Positions 5,989-14,800 of a stretch of 17,798 nt of DNA are shown one piece after another (positions within the stretch are counted from its first letter, which is position 1; every line of letters begins with the position of its first letter). The notes beneath the pieces are model-generated. The model did no database searches. It saw only the letters and a list, made by a program, of their open reading frames with translations, and was not told the origin of the DNA. The translations under genes were made by a program, and so were the position numbers. The DNA comes from DATKWF01 sp035529715 (GTDB taxonomy: Bacteria; Chloroflexota; Dehalococcoidia; Dehalococcoidales; RBG-16-60-22): positions 1 through 17,798 of the forward strand of contig DATKWF010000109.1 of assembly GCA_035529715.1 (NCBI GenBank), written 5' to 3'.

Positions 5989-6531
5989 TCATTTTATCTT
6001 TATGTTGGCGTGGCGTTCCCACTCGCTGTAAATACAGCCGCAGTACTGCTGGCGGTAGATGTCAAGCGGCTTGGTCAGGTGGCGGCTATCCGAGTAGTGT
6101 TTCCGCAGGTCGGCATACAGGAACTCCATGCCCTCTTTCTCGGCCAGTTCTTCGCCGATTTCGCGGAGCAGCTCGTGCTTCTGATGGGGGCTGATGAGCA
6201 GGGTGGTGGTGAAAGCACTGAAGTTCATCTGGCGGGCAGTTTCCGCTATTTTTGATAAACGCAGCCGGAAGCAGTGCTGGCAGCGCTCAGATTCATGCCC
6301 CACTACCCGGCGGAAGTATTCAATCATGTCGTAGCCCTCACTGATAGTCAGGGGCAGGTCCATCTTTTGCGCCAGGGATTTCATTGCTTCCAGACGGTTC
6401 TGGTGCTCGGTGTAGGGGTGGATATTGGGGTTATACCACAGGGCGCTGACCTTATACCCCTGCTGCCGCCAGTATTCAACGGTGTAGGCGGCGCAGTGGG
6501 CACAGCAGACGTGAACAAGAACCGACTTCAT
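5989..6531 (-). CDS. queH: Epoxyqueuosine reductase QueH
   Basis: 180 residues, typical of QueH (formerly DUF208). QueH reduces epoxyqueuosine to queuosine in the anticodon wobble position of GUN tRNAs, a non-homologous replacement for cobalamin-dependent QueG. The metal-binding cysteines are visible: Cys9-Cys10 and Cys13 in VLVHVCCAHC, Cys84 and Cys87 in SERCQHCFRLRLS, and Cys164 and Cys166 in YCGC. LWYNPNIHPYTEHQNR and TTTLLISPHQKHE are other family signatures. I start at the ATG at 6531, just after GGAG (6538-6535); the open frame continues upstream for 26 codons, but those run through intergenic palindromes and look non-coding. The gene lies downstream of ruvB in the same direction and could be co-transcribed with it. 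Confidence 0.93.
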   Translation of the reverse strand: MKSVLVHVCCAHCAAYTVEYWRQQGYKVSALWYNPNIHPYTEHQNRLEAMKSLAQKMDLPLTISEGYDMIEYFRRVVGHESERCQHCFRLRLSKIAETARQMNFSAFTTTLLISPHQKHELLREIGEELAEKEGMEFLYADLRKHYSDSRHLTKPLDIYRQQYCGCIYSEWERHANIKIK

Positions 6532-6540
6532 TTTCTCCTT

Positions 6541-6555
6541 CCCCTTATCAAGGGG
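6541..6555. repeat. Palindromic intergenic repeat, type 1 (CCCCTT-ATC-AAGGGG)
   Basis: A six-base-pair stem with an ATC loop, followed by the G-rich stretch ATGGGGGAGGG. A close relative, CCCTT-GAC-AAGGG, next to C-rich sequence, occurs at the right edge of the window. It lies just upstream of the queH ribosome site. Confidence 0.55.
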
Positions 6556-6572
6556 ATGGGGGAGGGTTCTAC

Positions 6573-6593
6573 AAGAGAGGCGAAGCCTCTCTT
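6573..6593. repeat. Palindromic intergenic repeat, type 2, copy a
   Basis: AAGAGAGGC-GAA-GCCTCTCTT: nine perfect base pairs around a three-base loop. It shares its sequence pattern with the elements at 6637-6659 and 7728-7746. Neither strand continues into a T tract, so it does not look like a standard terminator. Confidence 0.6.
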
Positions 6594-6636
6594 TGACTCT
6601 CCTTCTCATCTTTCCCCTTTAGCCTAACGGGTGTCT

Positions 6637-6659
6637 AAAGAGGAGCGTAGCCCCTCTTT
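6637..6659. repeat. Palindromic intergenic repeat, type 2, copy b, overlapping the ruvB stop
   Basis: AAAGAGGAGC-GTA-GCCCCTCTTT: ten pairs on the minus-strand RNA, one of them G-U. It starts inside the TAA stop codon of ruvB. No T tract follows, but a stable 3' hairpin could affect mRNA decay between ruvB and queH. Confidence 0.6.
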
Positions 6660-7668
6660 ACCAAAGGGTCGGTTGAGGCGGTTTCTCTTTATTATAGGGC
6701 AGCCCCAGGTGCTGGTAGGCAAGCGGGGTGGCTAATCGTCCGCGGGGGGTTCGCTCCAGAAAACCAAGCTGCAACAGATAAGGTTCGTAAACGTCCATAA
6801 TGGTGTCTGATTCCTCGCTGATGGAAGCAGCGATAGTCTCCAGTCCCACCGGGCCGCCGTTAAACTTGTCAATTATGGTGTGGAGAACTTTGTGGTCTAC
6901 CTCGTCAAGGCCTATGGGGTCGACTTCAAGCTTGGACAGGGCTTCAATTGCCACCGGTTTCGTGGCGATGCCGTCGGCAATCACCTGGGCGTAGTCTCTG
7001 ACTCGCTTGAGTAGCCGGTTAGCCACGCGGGGTGTACCTCTCGCCCGGCGGGCTATTTCACTCAGACCTTCCTCCTCGGCTTTTATCTGAAGGATGTGGG
7101 CGGAGCGTTTGAGAATTTTCTCCACCGATGCCGTGTCGTAGAAATCAAGGCGGTAGACAGCGCCGAATCGGTCGCGGAGGGGAGGACTCAGCAGGGCAAA
7201 GCGGGTGGTGGCACCAATCAGGGTAAAGCTGGGCAGGTTCAATCGCAGGCTTCTGGCACCGGGGCCCTTGCCGATGATAATGTCCAGGGCAAAGTCTTCC
7301 ATGGCCGGGTATAATACCTCTTCCACGGCACGACTGAGCCTGTGGATTTCGTCAATGAAAAGTATGTCCTGACTGTGGAGGTTGGTCAGAATGGCGGCCA
7401 GGTCGCCGGTGCGCTCGATTGCCGGTCCGGAGGTAACCCTGATGTTAACCCCCATCTCCACAGCAATGATGTGAGCTAGAGTGGTCTTACCCAGTCCGGG
7501 TGGGCCATAGAGGAGGATGTGGTCAAGCGCCTCGCCTCTGCCTTTGGCGGCAGCGATGGCTATGTTCAGGTTGCCCTTTATCTTGTCCTGCCCGACAAAA
7601 TCGCCAAGTCGGCGTGGGCGCAGACTGGTTTCAAGTGGTATGTCCTCAGCGCTTGGTTTACCCGACAC
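6658..7668 (-). CDS. ruvB: Holliday junction branch migration DNA helicase RuvB
   Basis: 336 residues, normal length. RuvB is the AAA+ hexameric motor that drives branch migration with RuvA. Visible motifs: the N-terminal LRPRRLGDFVGQDKIK, Walker A GPPGLGKT (55-62), Walker B LFIDEIHRL (103-111), sensor 1 TLIGATTR (149-156), the arginine-finger segment PPLRDRFG (162-169), and a C-terminal winged helix (LLQLGFLERTPRGR). The start is GTG at 7668; no strong Shine-Dalgarno sequence precedes it, but no better in-frame start keeps the conserved N-terminus. It follows rpoC in the same direction after a 156-base gap holding a repeat, and is separated from ruvCA by about 6 kb. Confidence 0.97.
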   Translation of the reverse strand: MSGKPSAEDIPLETSLRPRRLGDFVGQDKIKGNLNIAIAAAKGRGEALDHILLYGPPGLGKTTLAHIIAVEMGVNIRVTSGPAIERTGDLAAILTNLHSQDILFIDEIHRLSRAVEEVLYPAMEDFALDIIIGKGPGARSLRLNLPSFTLIGATTRFALLSPPLRDRFGAVYRLDFYDTASVEKILKRSAHILQIKAEEEGLSEIARRARGTPRVANRLLKRVRDYAQVIADGIATKPVAIEALSKLEVDPIGLDEVDHKVLHTIIDKFNGGPVGLETIAASISEESDTIMDVYEPYLLQLGFLERTPRGRLATPLAYQHLGLPYNKEKPPQPTLW

Positions 7669-7727
7669 AATACGAGCTATTTTACCTTACCCCCTTAATT
7701 CTCTCGGAGAGGAGTAGAAATTAACAA

Positions 7728-7746
7728 AAGAGAGGCAAAGCCCCTT
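7728..7746. repeat. Palindromic intergenic repeat, type 2, copy c (possible rpoC terminator)
   Basis: AAGAGAGGC-AAA-GCCCCTT on the plus strand. On the minus strand it reads AAGGGGC-TTT-GCCTC followed by TCTTTTG, a short stem with one G-U pair and a partial T tract, 80 bases after the rpoC stop. It resembles copies a and b and may serve as a weak terminator for rpoBC. Confidence 0.45.
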
Positions 7747-7824
7747 GTGCATTTTCATTGAATTACCCTGCTTAGGTTCGGACAATTGGTAATTAAAGCA
7801 CCTGGAATCACAGGCTAAGCGACT

Positions 7825-10800
7825 TTAGCCAGCTGACTCCTCCTTATTTTCTCCTTCATTCTCTTCTTCAGTTGATAAGCTTGGGGCCTGTTCAACTTCT
7901 TCACCAGCTATCAGGCTGGGGGTCTCCTCAGGCTCTTCACCGACTGTCAGGCTTGGTGCTGTCTCCTCTTCCTCTTCACCACTTATTAACTCTGGCACTT
8001 CTTCAGTAAGCATGTGGTGGGCTGGAATCAGCTTGCCTATAATCACGTTTTCCTTAAGCCCTCTCAGCCTGTCTATCTTGCCGTAAACAGCGGCTTCGGT
8101 AAGGACTCTGGTAGTTTCCTGGAAGGAGGCAGACGCTAACCAGCTATCAGTACTCAGCGAAGCTCTGGTTATACCGAGTAACACAGTGTGGGCAGTGGCT
8201 GGCTCACCCCCTTCAGCAAGTACCTTGGCGTTGATATCCTCGTAAAGGAGCTTCTCTATTAACTCGTCAGGTACCAGCTCGGTGTCGCCGGCAGAATCAA
8301 TACGGACCTTGGTCAGCATCTGGTGGACGATAGTCTCAAGATGTTTGTCGTTTATGTTTACTCCCTGGGAGCGGTATACCTTCTGCACTTCGTCCACGAG
8401 ATATTGTTGTACCGCCTCTTTTCCTAAAACGCGCAATATATCCTGTGGGTTTATCGACCCATCGGTCAGTTGTTGCCCGGCTCTTACATCGCCTCCAGTT
8501 TGAATACGGATACCGGCGGTGGATGGAACAGGATACTCTCGCTCCTCATTCTCTTCGTAATTGACGAATAGTTTTTTAGCTTTTAAGGTTATGTTACCGG
8601 TGATGCGGGCCAGGAGGGCCTCCTCTTTAGAAGGTGAGGTGACTGCTTTTTTGGTGGTTTTTTTGGTTGCCGGGGCTGGGGCGGCTAGCACAGTGCCGAT
8701 ATCCACCCATTGCCCCTCCTTTACCATGACCTGCCAGCCTTTAGGGAGTGAATATTCATCACGGTATGTTTCAGAGCTGGTAATCTTAATTTTTCTGCCT
8801 TCCTCGTTCTGAATCACGTCAGCTACCCCGTCTATTTCGGAGATGATTGCTTGCCCCTTGGGTGCTCTTGCCTCAAAGAGTTCCTCTACTCTGGGTAGAC
8901 CGCTGGTGATATCAAGCCCGACGACACCGCCGGTGTGGAAGGTGCGCAGTGTCAACTGGGTGCCTGGTTCACCAATGCTCTGTGCGGCGATTATGCCTAC
9001 GGCAGTATTGAGGTCGACCATGTGCCCCCGGGTGAAGTCTCTGCCATAGCACATCTGGCAGGTGCCCCGCTTTGACTGGCAGCTGAGGGGTGACCTGATG
9101 TGGACCTTGGTTATCCCGGCAGCGATAATTTCATTCCTCTTCTGCTCATTAATTTCCTCATTGCGGTCAACTATGATTTCTCCAGTGCTTGGGTTGACTA
9201 CTTCACTGGCTGCCAGCCGACCGGTTATTCGGTCAGAGAGCGATGGTAGCACTCCCTTTTCCGGCGGTTCAGATATCCATAGGCCATTCGTGGTACCACA
9301 ATCTTCTTCAAGGACGATGACATCCTGGGCAACATCAATAAGGCGTCTGGTGAGATAACCGCTGTCTGATGTCCTTAGCGCCGTGTCAGCCAGTCCTTTG
9401 CGGGCACCATGGGTGGAGATAAAGTATTCCATGACACTGTGTCCTTCGCGGAGGCTGGACTTGATAGGAAATTCAATTATCTTACCTGAAGGGTCGGTCA
9501 TCAGGCCTCGCATACCTGCCATTTGTGTAATCTGTGAGATGTTGCCCTTGGCTCCTGAGGTTGCCATCATGTAAATACCGCCGTAATGGTCAAGTGTCTC
9601 TTTGATGGTATCGGTAATCTTGTCGGTGGTTTCCATCCATACCCCGATGACTCCGTTGTATCTTTCATCTTCGGTAATCAAGCCGCGGTTATACTGGCTT
9701 TCAATGATGGCAATCCTTTCCTCTGCCTCATCTAGCAGCTTGGGTTTGCTTGGGGGTACCTCAATATCATTCATAGCGATGGTAATTCCTGATTTGGTAG
9801 CATGGTGGAAGCCCAGCTGTTTTATGTTGTCCAGTACATTAGCGGTCTCTTCATCACTCAGTAACTTGCAGCAGTCAGTCACTATTTGTTTTAAGCATGA
9901 CTTATCAATTATTTTATTAAGGAAGCCCAATTCCGGTGGCAAAATTTCGTTAAATATAATGCGGCCAACGCTGGTTTTGATTCTCTGTCCGCCTCTCTCC
10001 TGGTCTCTGACCTCAATCTCGGCTCTGAGGTCAACAGCGCCCAGGTCATAGGCGAGTTTGGCTTCCTCAAAACTGCCGAAAAGCTTGTCTTCCCCTTTGC
10101 TTCCACTCCTGATGGTGGTCAGGTAGTAGCAGCCGAAAACCATGTCCAGGGTTGGTGTTACGGTTGGCTCACCACTGCTTGGCAGCAGCAGATTGTGATG
10201 GCTGAGCGTCAGCTCTCTAGCCTCTTTTACGGCGGATTTAGACAGCGGAATGTGAACTGCCATCTGGTCGCCATCAAAATCAGCATTGAAAGCAGAACAT
10301 ACCAGCGGGTGGATCTGGATGGCACTGCCATCAATGAGTACCGGCTCGAAGGCTTGGATGCTGAGTCGGTGTAGAGTGGGAGCCCGGTTAAGCAAAATCG
10401 GTCGCTCTCCAATGACTTCCTCCAGTATGTCAAATACTTCTGGTTTGGCTCTCTCCACCAGCCGCCGTGCGCTCTTAATATTGGGGGCAAGACCCTGCGT
10501 CACCAGGTGGTGCATGACAAAAGGTTTAAATAGCTCCAGGGCCATTCGTCTGGGCAAGCCGCATTGGTGAAGTTTGAGCTCCGGCCCAACGACGATGACT
10601 GAGCGCCCGCTATAGTCAACTCTCTTGCCGAGCAGGTTCTGGCGAAAGCGCCCCTGTTTACCCCGGAGCATGTCTGAGAGTGACTTTAATTTGTGATTGC
10701 CGCTGACTGAGATGGCTCTTCCCCGCCTGCCGTTGTCGATGAGGGAATCGACTGCCTCTTGTAGCATGCGCTTTTCATTGCGGATGATAATTTCTGGCGC

Positions 10801-11826
10801 TCCTATTTCTATCAGGTGACGCAGACGATTATTGCGGTTAATAACACGCCGATACAGGTCGTTGAGGTCGCTGGTGGCAAATCTGCCGCCATCCAGCTGG
10901 ACCATGGGGCGGAGGTCGGGGGGCAGGACAGGTAGCACGGTTATAATCATCCACTCCGGCTTGTTGCCGCTGCTGCGAAATGCTTCTACTACTCGCAGTT
11001 GCTTGCTCGCTTTCCGGCGGCGTTGCCCCGAAGAAGACTGAGTTTCCTGGAGTAGGTTATTGCGTAGCTCATCAAGACTGAGGTCTCGTATAATTTGGAG
11101 AATGGACTCGGCTCCCATCCCCGCCTCAAAAACCTGACCGTACTTTTGGTTGAGGTCATGATATTGACCCTCGGTGAGTAACTCTTTCACATGGAGGCTT
11201 TTAAGTCGGTCTACCTCTATGGGAAGCTCCTCTTCAAGTCGCGTTTTTTCCTCAACAAATTTGCGCCGGAGCTGGTTTACTTCTTCTACAGTTGCCTCTT
11301 CCTGCTCCATCTGGGCAATTTTGGCTTCCAGCGCGCTTTGGAGGTTGGCTATTTCTTGCGAGGTATTTTCTTCAAGTTGTTTAATCGTCTCCTGCCGCGC
11401 TTCCTCTTTTACAAAGGTAACGATATAGTAGGAGAAGTACAAAACATGCTCCAGGTTTCGTGGTGACAGGTCAAGCAGTAGCCCCAGCCGGCTCGGTGTT
11501 CCCTTGGCAAACCAGATATGGCTTACCGGGCTCGCCAGTTCAATGTGTCCCATGCGTTCCCGGCGTACTTTGGCACGGGCTACTTCAACTCCGCACTTAT
11601 CACAGATAACTCCCTTGTAGCGGATTTTCTTGTACTTGCCGCAGTAGCATTCAAAGTCCTTGGTCGGACCAAATATTCTCTCGCAGAAAAGGCCGTCTCT
11701 TTCCGGTTTCAGCGTACGATAGTTTATGGTCTCTGGCTTGGTTACCTCGCCATAGGACCAGCTTCTAATCTGCTCCGGTGAAGCCAGGGAGATGCGTACG
11801 GCATCAAAATCATTGATTTCAAACAT
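7825..11826 (-). CDS. rpoC: DNA-directed RNA polymerase subunit beta' (RpoC)
   Basis: 1333 residues from the ATG at 11826, four bases after the rpoB stop with a purine-rich GGAAGAG site; the frame could begin 12 codons earlier but that part lies inside rpoB. Landmarks in order: opening FDAVRISLASPEQIRSWSYG; zinc site 1 with Cys60, 62, 75 and 78; a charged coiled-coil insertion at about 140-210; the catalytic NADFDGDQM (514-522) with Asp516, 518 and 520 holding the active-site magnesium; zinc site 2 with Cys843, 916, 923 and 926; and the trigger-loop region AAQSIGEPGTQLTLRTFHTGG split over 947-967. Two less usual parts are a Lys/Thr/Ala/Pro-rich linker at about 1049-1069 and an acidic C-terminal tail (about 1277-1333) with three 12-residue repeats. 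All catalytic residues are present. Confidence 0.98.
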   Translation of the reverse strand: MFEINDFDAVRISLASPEQIRSWSYGEVTKPETINYRTLKPERDGLFCERIFGPTKDFECYCGKYKKIRYKGVICDKCGVEVARAKVRRERMGHIELASPVSHIWFAKGTPSRLGLLLDLSPRNLEHVLYFSYYIVTFVKEEARQETIKQLEENTSQEIANLQSALEAKIAQMEQEEATVEEVNQLRRKFVEEKTRLEEELPIEVDRLKSLHVKELLTEGQYHDLNQKYGQVFEAGMGAESILQIIRDLSLDELRNNLLQETQSSSGQRRRKASKQLRVVEAFRSSGNKPEWMIITVLPVLPPDLRPMVQLDGGRFATSDLNDLYRRVINRNNRLRHLIEIGAPEIIIRNEKRMLQEAVDSLIDNGRRGRAISVSGNHKLKSLSDMLRGKQGRFRQNLLGKRVDYSGRSVIVVGPELKLHQCGLPRRMALELFKPFVMHHLVTQGLAPNIKSARRLVERAKPEVFDILEEVIGERPILLNRAPTLHRLSIQAFEPVLIDGSAIQIHPLVCSAFNADFDGDQMAVHIPLSKSAVKEARELTLSHHNLLLPSSGEPTVTPTLDMVFGCYYLTTIRSGSKGEDKLFGSFEEAKLAYDLGAVDLRAEIEVRDQERGGQRIKTSVGRIIFNEILPPELGFLNKIIDKSCLKQIVTDCCKLLSDEETANVLDNIKQLGFHHATKSGITIAMNDIEVPPSKPKLLDEAEERIAIIESQYNRGLITEDERYNGVIGVWMETTDKITDTIKETLDHYGGIYMMATSGAKGNISQITQMAGMRGLMTDPSGKIIEFPIKSSLREGHSVMEYFISTHGARKGLADTALRTSDSGYLTRRLIDVAQDVIVLEEDCGTTNGLWISEPPEKGVLPSLSDRITGRLAASEVVNPSTGEIIVDRNEEINEQKRNEIIAAGITKVHIRSPLSCQSKRGTCQMCYGRDFTRGHMVDLNTAVGIIAAQSIGEPGTQLTLRTFHTGGVVGLDITSGLPRVEELFEARAPKGQAIISEIDGVADVIQNEEGRKIKITSSETYRDEYSLPKGWQVMVKEGQWVDIGTVLAAPAPATKKTTKKAVTSPSKEEALLARITGNITLKAKKLFVNYEENEEREYPVPSTAGIRIQTGGDVRAGQQLTDGSINPQDILRVLGKEAVQQYLVDEVQKVYRSQGVNINDKHLETIVHQMLTKVRIDSAGDTELVPDELIEKLLYEDINAKVLAEGGEPATAHTVLLGITRASLSTDSWLASASFQETTRVLTEAAVYGKIDRLRGLKENVIIGKLIPAHHMLTEEVPELISGEEEEETAPSLTVGEEPEETPSLIAGEEVEQAPSLSTEEENEGENKEESAG
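7852..7959 (-). repeat. Three 12-codon tandem repeats encoding the RpoC acidic tail
   Basis: Residues 1290-1325 of RpoC read APSLTVGEEPEE, TPSLIAGEEVEQ and APSLSTEEENEG. The pattern PSLxxGEE recurs with a 12-residue period, and the DNA of the first two units is visibly similar, pointing to local duplication. Confidence 0.8.
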
Positions 11827-11830
11827 TTTA

Positions 11831-14800
11831 TTACTCTTCCTCTCTCCAGGACGGCTCTTCAATAACTTTGAGCTCTGTTTCCATCTCAGGGATTTCTTTA
11901 ATAGTCTCTTCAGTTGGGGTTATCTTTGTCTCCTCTTCGCTGAGCACTTCAAGGGCAAGTCCCAGGCTATTAAGTTCTTTGACCAGGACCTTGAATGATT
12001 CCGGTACGCCGGGTTGGAGTATATTTTCGCCTTTAATAATGGCTTCGTAGGCTTTAGCCCGCCCGGTCACGTCATCTGACTTGATTGTCAGCATTTCCTG
12101 AAGGTTGTGGGCAGCGCCGTAGGCTTCCAGTGCCCATACTTCCATCTCCCCAAAGCGCTGGCCGCCGAATTGGGCCTTGCCTCCCAGCGGTTGCTGAGTA
12201 ATCAGAGAGTAGGGTCCAGTGGAGCGGGCGTGGACTTTATCCTCAACCAGGTGAATCAGCTTCATCATATAGATATTACCTACCGTCACCGGCTGGTCAA
12301 ATGGTTCGCCGGTGCGTCCGTCGCGGAGTGTTACCTTACCGGAGGTAGGCAGGCTAAATTCGCCTTTGCTATTTAGCTTTTTCAGAGCCTGTTCTAGCTC
12401 TTGTGGGCTGAGGCTACGGCTGGCAATGCCAAGGTCTTCGAGCCAGAGACGTAGACAGACATCTTTTGCTTCTCCCGTGTAATTGTCGCTGAAGACCTTA
12501 TCTCCATCGTAGCCATGGCTTTTAATCCATGCCTTGGTCAGCTCCAGTTTGGCGGTGGGAACCTCGTTGCTGGGGCTATAGTCAGCGGCAGTTGCTTTTT
12601 GAAGCAGCCAGGCTCTGGCCAGGGCATCCTCAATAGCCACATCATCAGCCCCATCAAAGACTGGAGCGAGCACCTTAAAGCCCAGCGTCTGAGCCGCCCA
12701 GCCCAGGTGGGTCTCCAGAAGTTGTCCGATGTTCATTCGTGATGGTACGCCTATGGGGTCAAGGATAATATCTATCGGTGTGCCATCGGGGAGGAAAGGC
12801 ATGTCCTCTTTGGGGGCAATGAGCGCGATGACTCCCTTGTTGCCGTGTCTTCCAGCTAATTTGTCCCCTACGGAAGCTTTTCGTTTCTGAGCAATCCAGA
12901 CCTGTACCCAGTGGTTAACCCCCGCCGGCAGGTCATCACCGCCCTCTCGGCTCTCCTTGCGGGAGTAGACCTTCACATTTATCACTTTGCCCCATTCGCC
13001 ATGAGGCACTCGTAAAGATGTATCTTTCACATCTCTTGCCTTCTCACCGAAGATAGCACGTAACAGTTTTTCCTCAGCCGATAGCTCTGTTTCTCCCCTC
13101 GGCGTAATTTTACCCACCAGGGTATCGTCTTGGTTTACCTGGGCACCGATTCTGATAATGCCGCTTTCATCAAGCTCACGCAGACTTTCCTCACCAACGT
13201 TGGGTATATCTCTGGTGATTTCTTCGGGACCTAATTTGGTGTCCCTGGCTTCTACCTCATGCTTGGCAATGTGTATGGAGGTAAACTTCTCGTTCTCAAC
13301 CAGGCGACTGCTGATGATGATGGCATCCTCAAAGTTGTAACCTTCCCAGGACATAAAGGCGCACAGCACATTTTGGCCTAGTGCCAGCTCCCCTTGCTCG
13401 GTAGCTGAGCTATCCGCCAGAATCTGTCCTACCTCTACCCGGTCATTCTTATTCACTAAGGGACGTTGGTTGATGCAGGTCCCTTGATTGGTGCGCACGA
13501 ATTTCATTAGCTCATATTCGTCTCTGGTGCCATCATCTCTGGTAACTACAATGCGATACTTGGCTTCTCCCTTGTCGTCGTTAAAGCCACTGATATCGGT
13601 TACCACTCCGGCATTTGTGGCGAACAGCACCTGCCCGCTGTGTTTGGCAGCTTCGCTTTCCATGCCGGTAGCTACCACTGGTGATTCGGGGCAGAGCAGG
13701 GGTACTGCCTGCCGCTGCATGTTAGCGCCCATAAGAGCGCGATTGGCATCATTGTGCTCCAGGAAGGGTATTAGTGCCGTAGCGACGCTTACCATCTGTT
13801 TGGGGGAGACATCCATTAGTTGGATCTTATCCGGGACCTCCAGCAGGTAGTTGGCACCTAGCCGGCCTTCAACCTTTTCTTCTACAAATTGATTTTTTTC
13901 ATCAAGTTGGGCATTAGCCTGGGCAATGAAAAACTCGTCTTCTTCATCTGCGGTCTGGTAAATTATTTCGTCAGAAACAAAGGGCACCACTTTTATCATT
14001 CGGTGACTTAGCTTGGCTAGTTTGGTGGCAAGCTGAGGGGTAATGATAGTGTCAGCACCTATGATTTTTTTGCCCTGCTTATCTTTAACTGCCTCACCGG
14101 TTGTCCTGCCCGCCAGCTTGTCGCTGGTATTGCTTATCTCGGAAAAAACCTTGCGGTAAGGTGTTTCAATAAAGCCGTACTCGTTGATTCTACTGTAGGT
14201 AGCCAGCGAGCCAATGAGACCAATGTTGGGTCCTTCTGGTGTCTCAATGGGACAGATTCTACCGTAGTGGGAGAAATGGACATCACGGACATCAAAGCCG
14301 GCGCGCTCACGGGACAAGCCGCCCGGCCCCATTGCCGATAGTCGGCGCTTATGGGTCAGCTCGGCCAGGGGGTTAGTCTGGTCCATGAATTGTGATAGCT
14401 GGGAACCGCTGAAGAACTCCCTGACTGCGGCAACTACCGGACGGATATTGACCAGTGCGCTGGGGGTAATTGCCTCTATGCTGATGATGCTCATGCGCTC
14501 CCTGACTGCCTGCACCAGGCGCAATAGCCCGACATGGAATTGGGTTTGAATTAGCTCGCCAACAGTGCGTACTCGCCGGTTGCCGAGATGGTCAATATCA
14601 TCGTCGGTGTCATTGCCATTATTAATCATAATAATGTGCCTGACTATCTCAACAATGTCCTCTTTGGTGAGTGCCCGCTCTTTGAGTTTGACATTAAGTC
14701 CCAGTCGCTTATTAAGCTTATAACGGCCTACCGCTCCCAGGTCATAACGTAGAGAATCAAAGAAAAGGTTCTGTATTAGTTTCTTGGCGCTCTCAATATT

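Noticed and set aside
5920..6627. Plus-strand open frames opposite queH
   Set aside because: They are complements of a well-supported QueH gene with intact cysteine motifs; the first starts inside the terminator.
7813..7830. Hairpin GGCTAA/TTAGCC at the rpoC stop codon
   Set aside because: The stem is six base pairs and no T tract follows on the minus strand, so it is not called a terminator.
8282..13850. Many open frames of 60-150 codons on the plus strand across rpoC and rpoB
   Set aside because: They are antisense shadows of highly conserved coding sequence, with serine- and leucine-rich translations and no ribosome sites.
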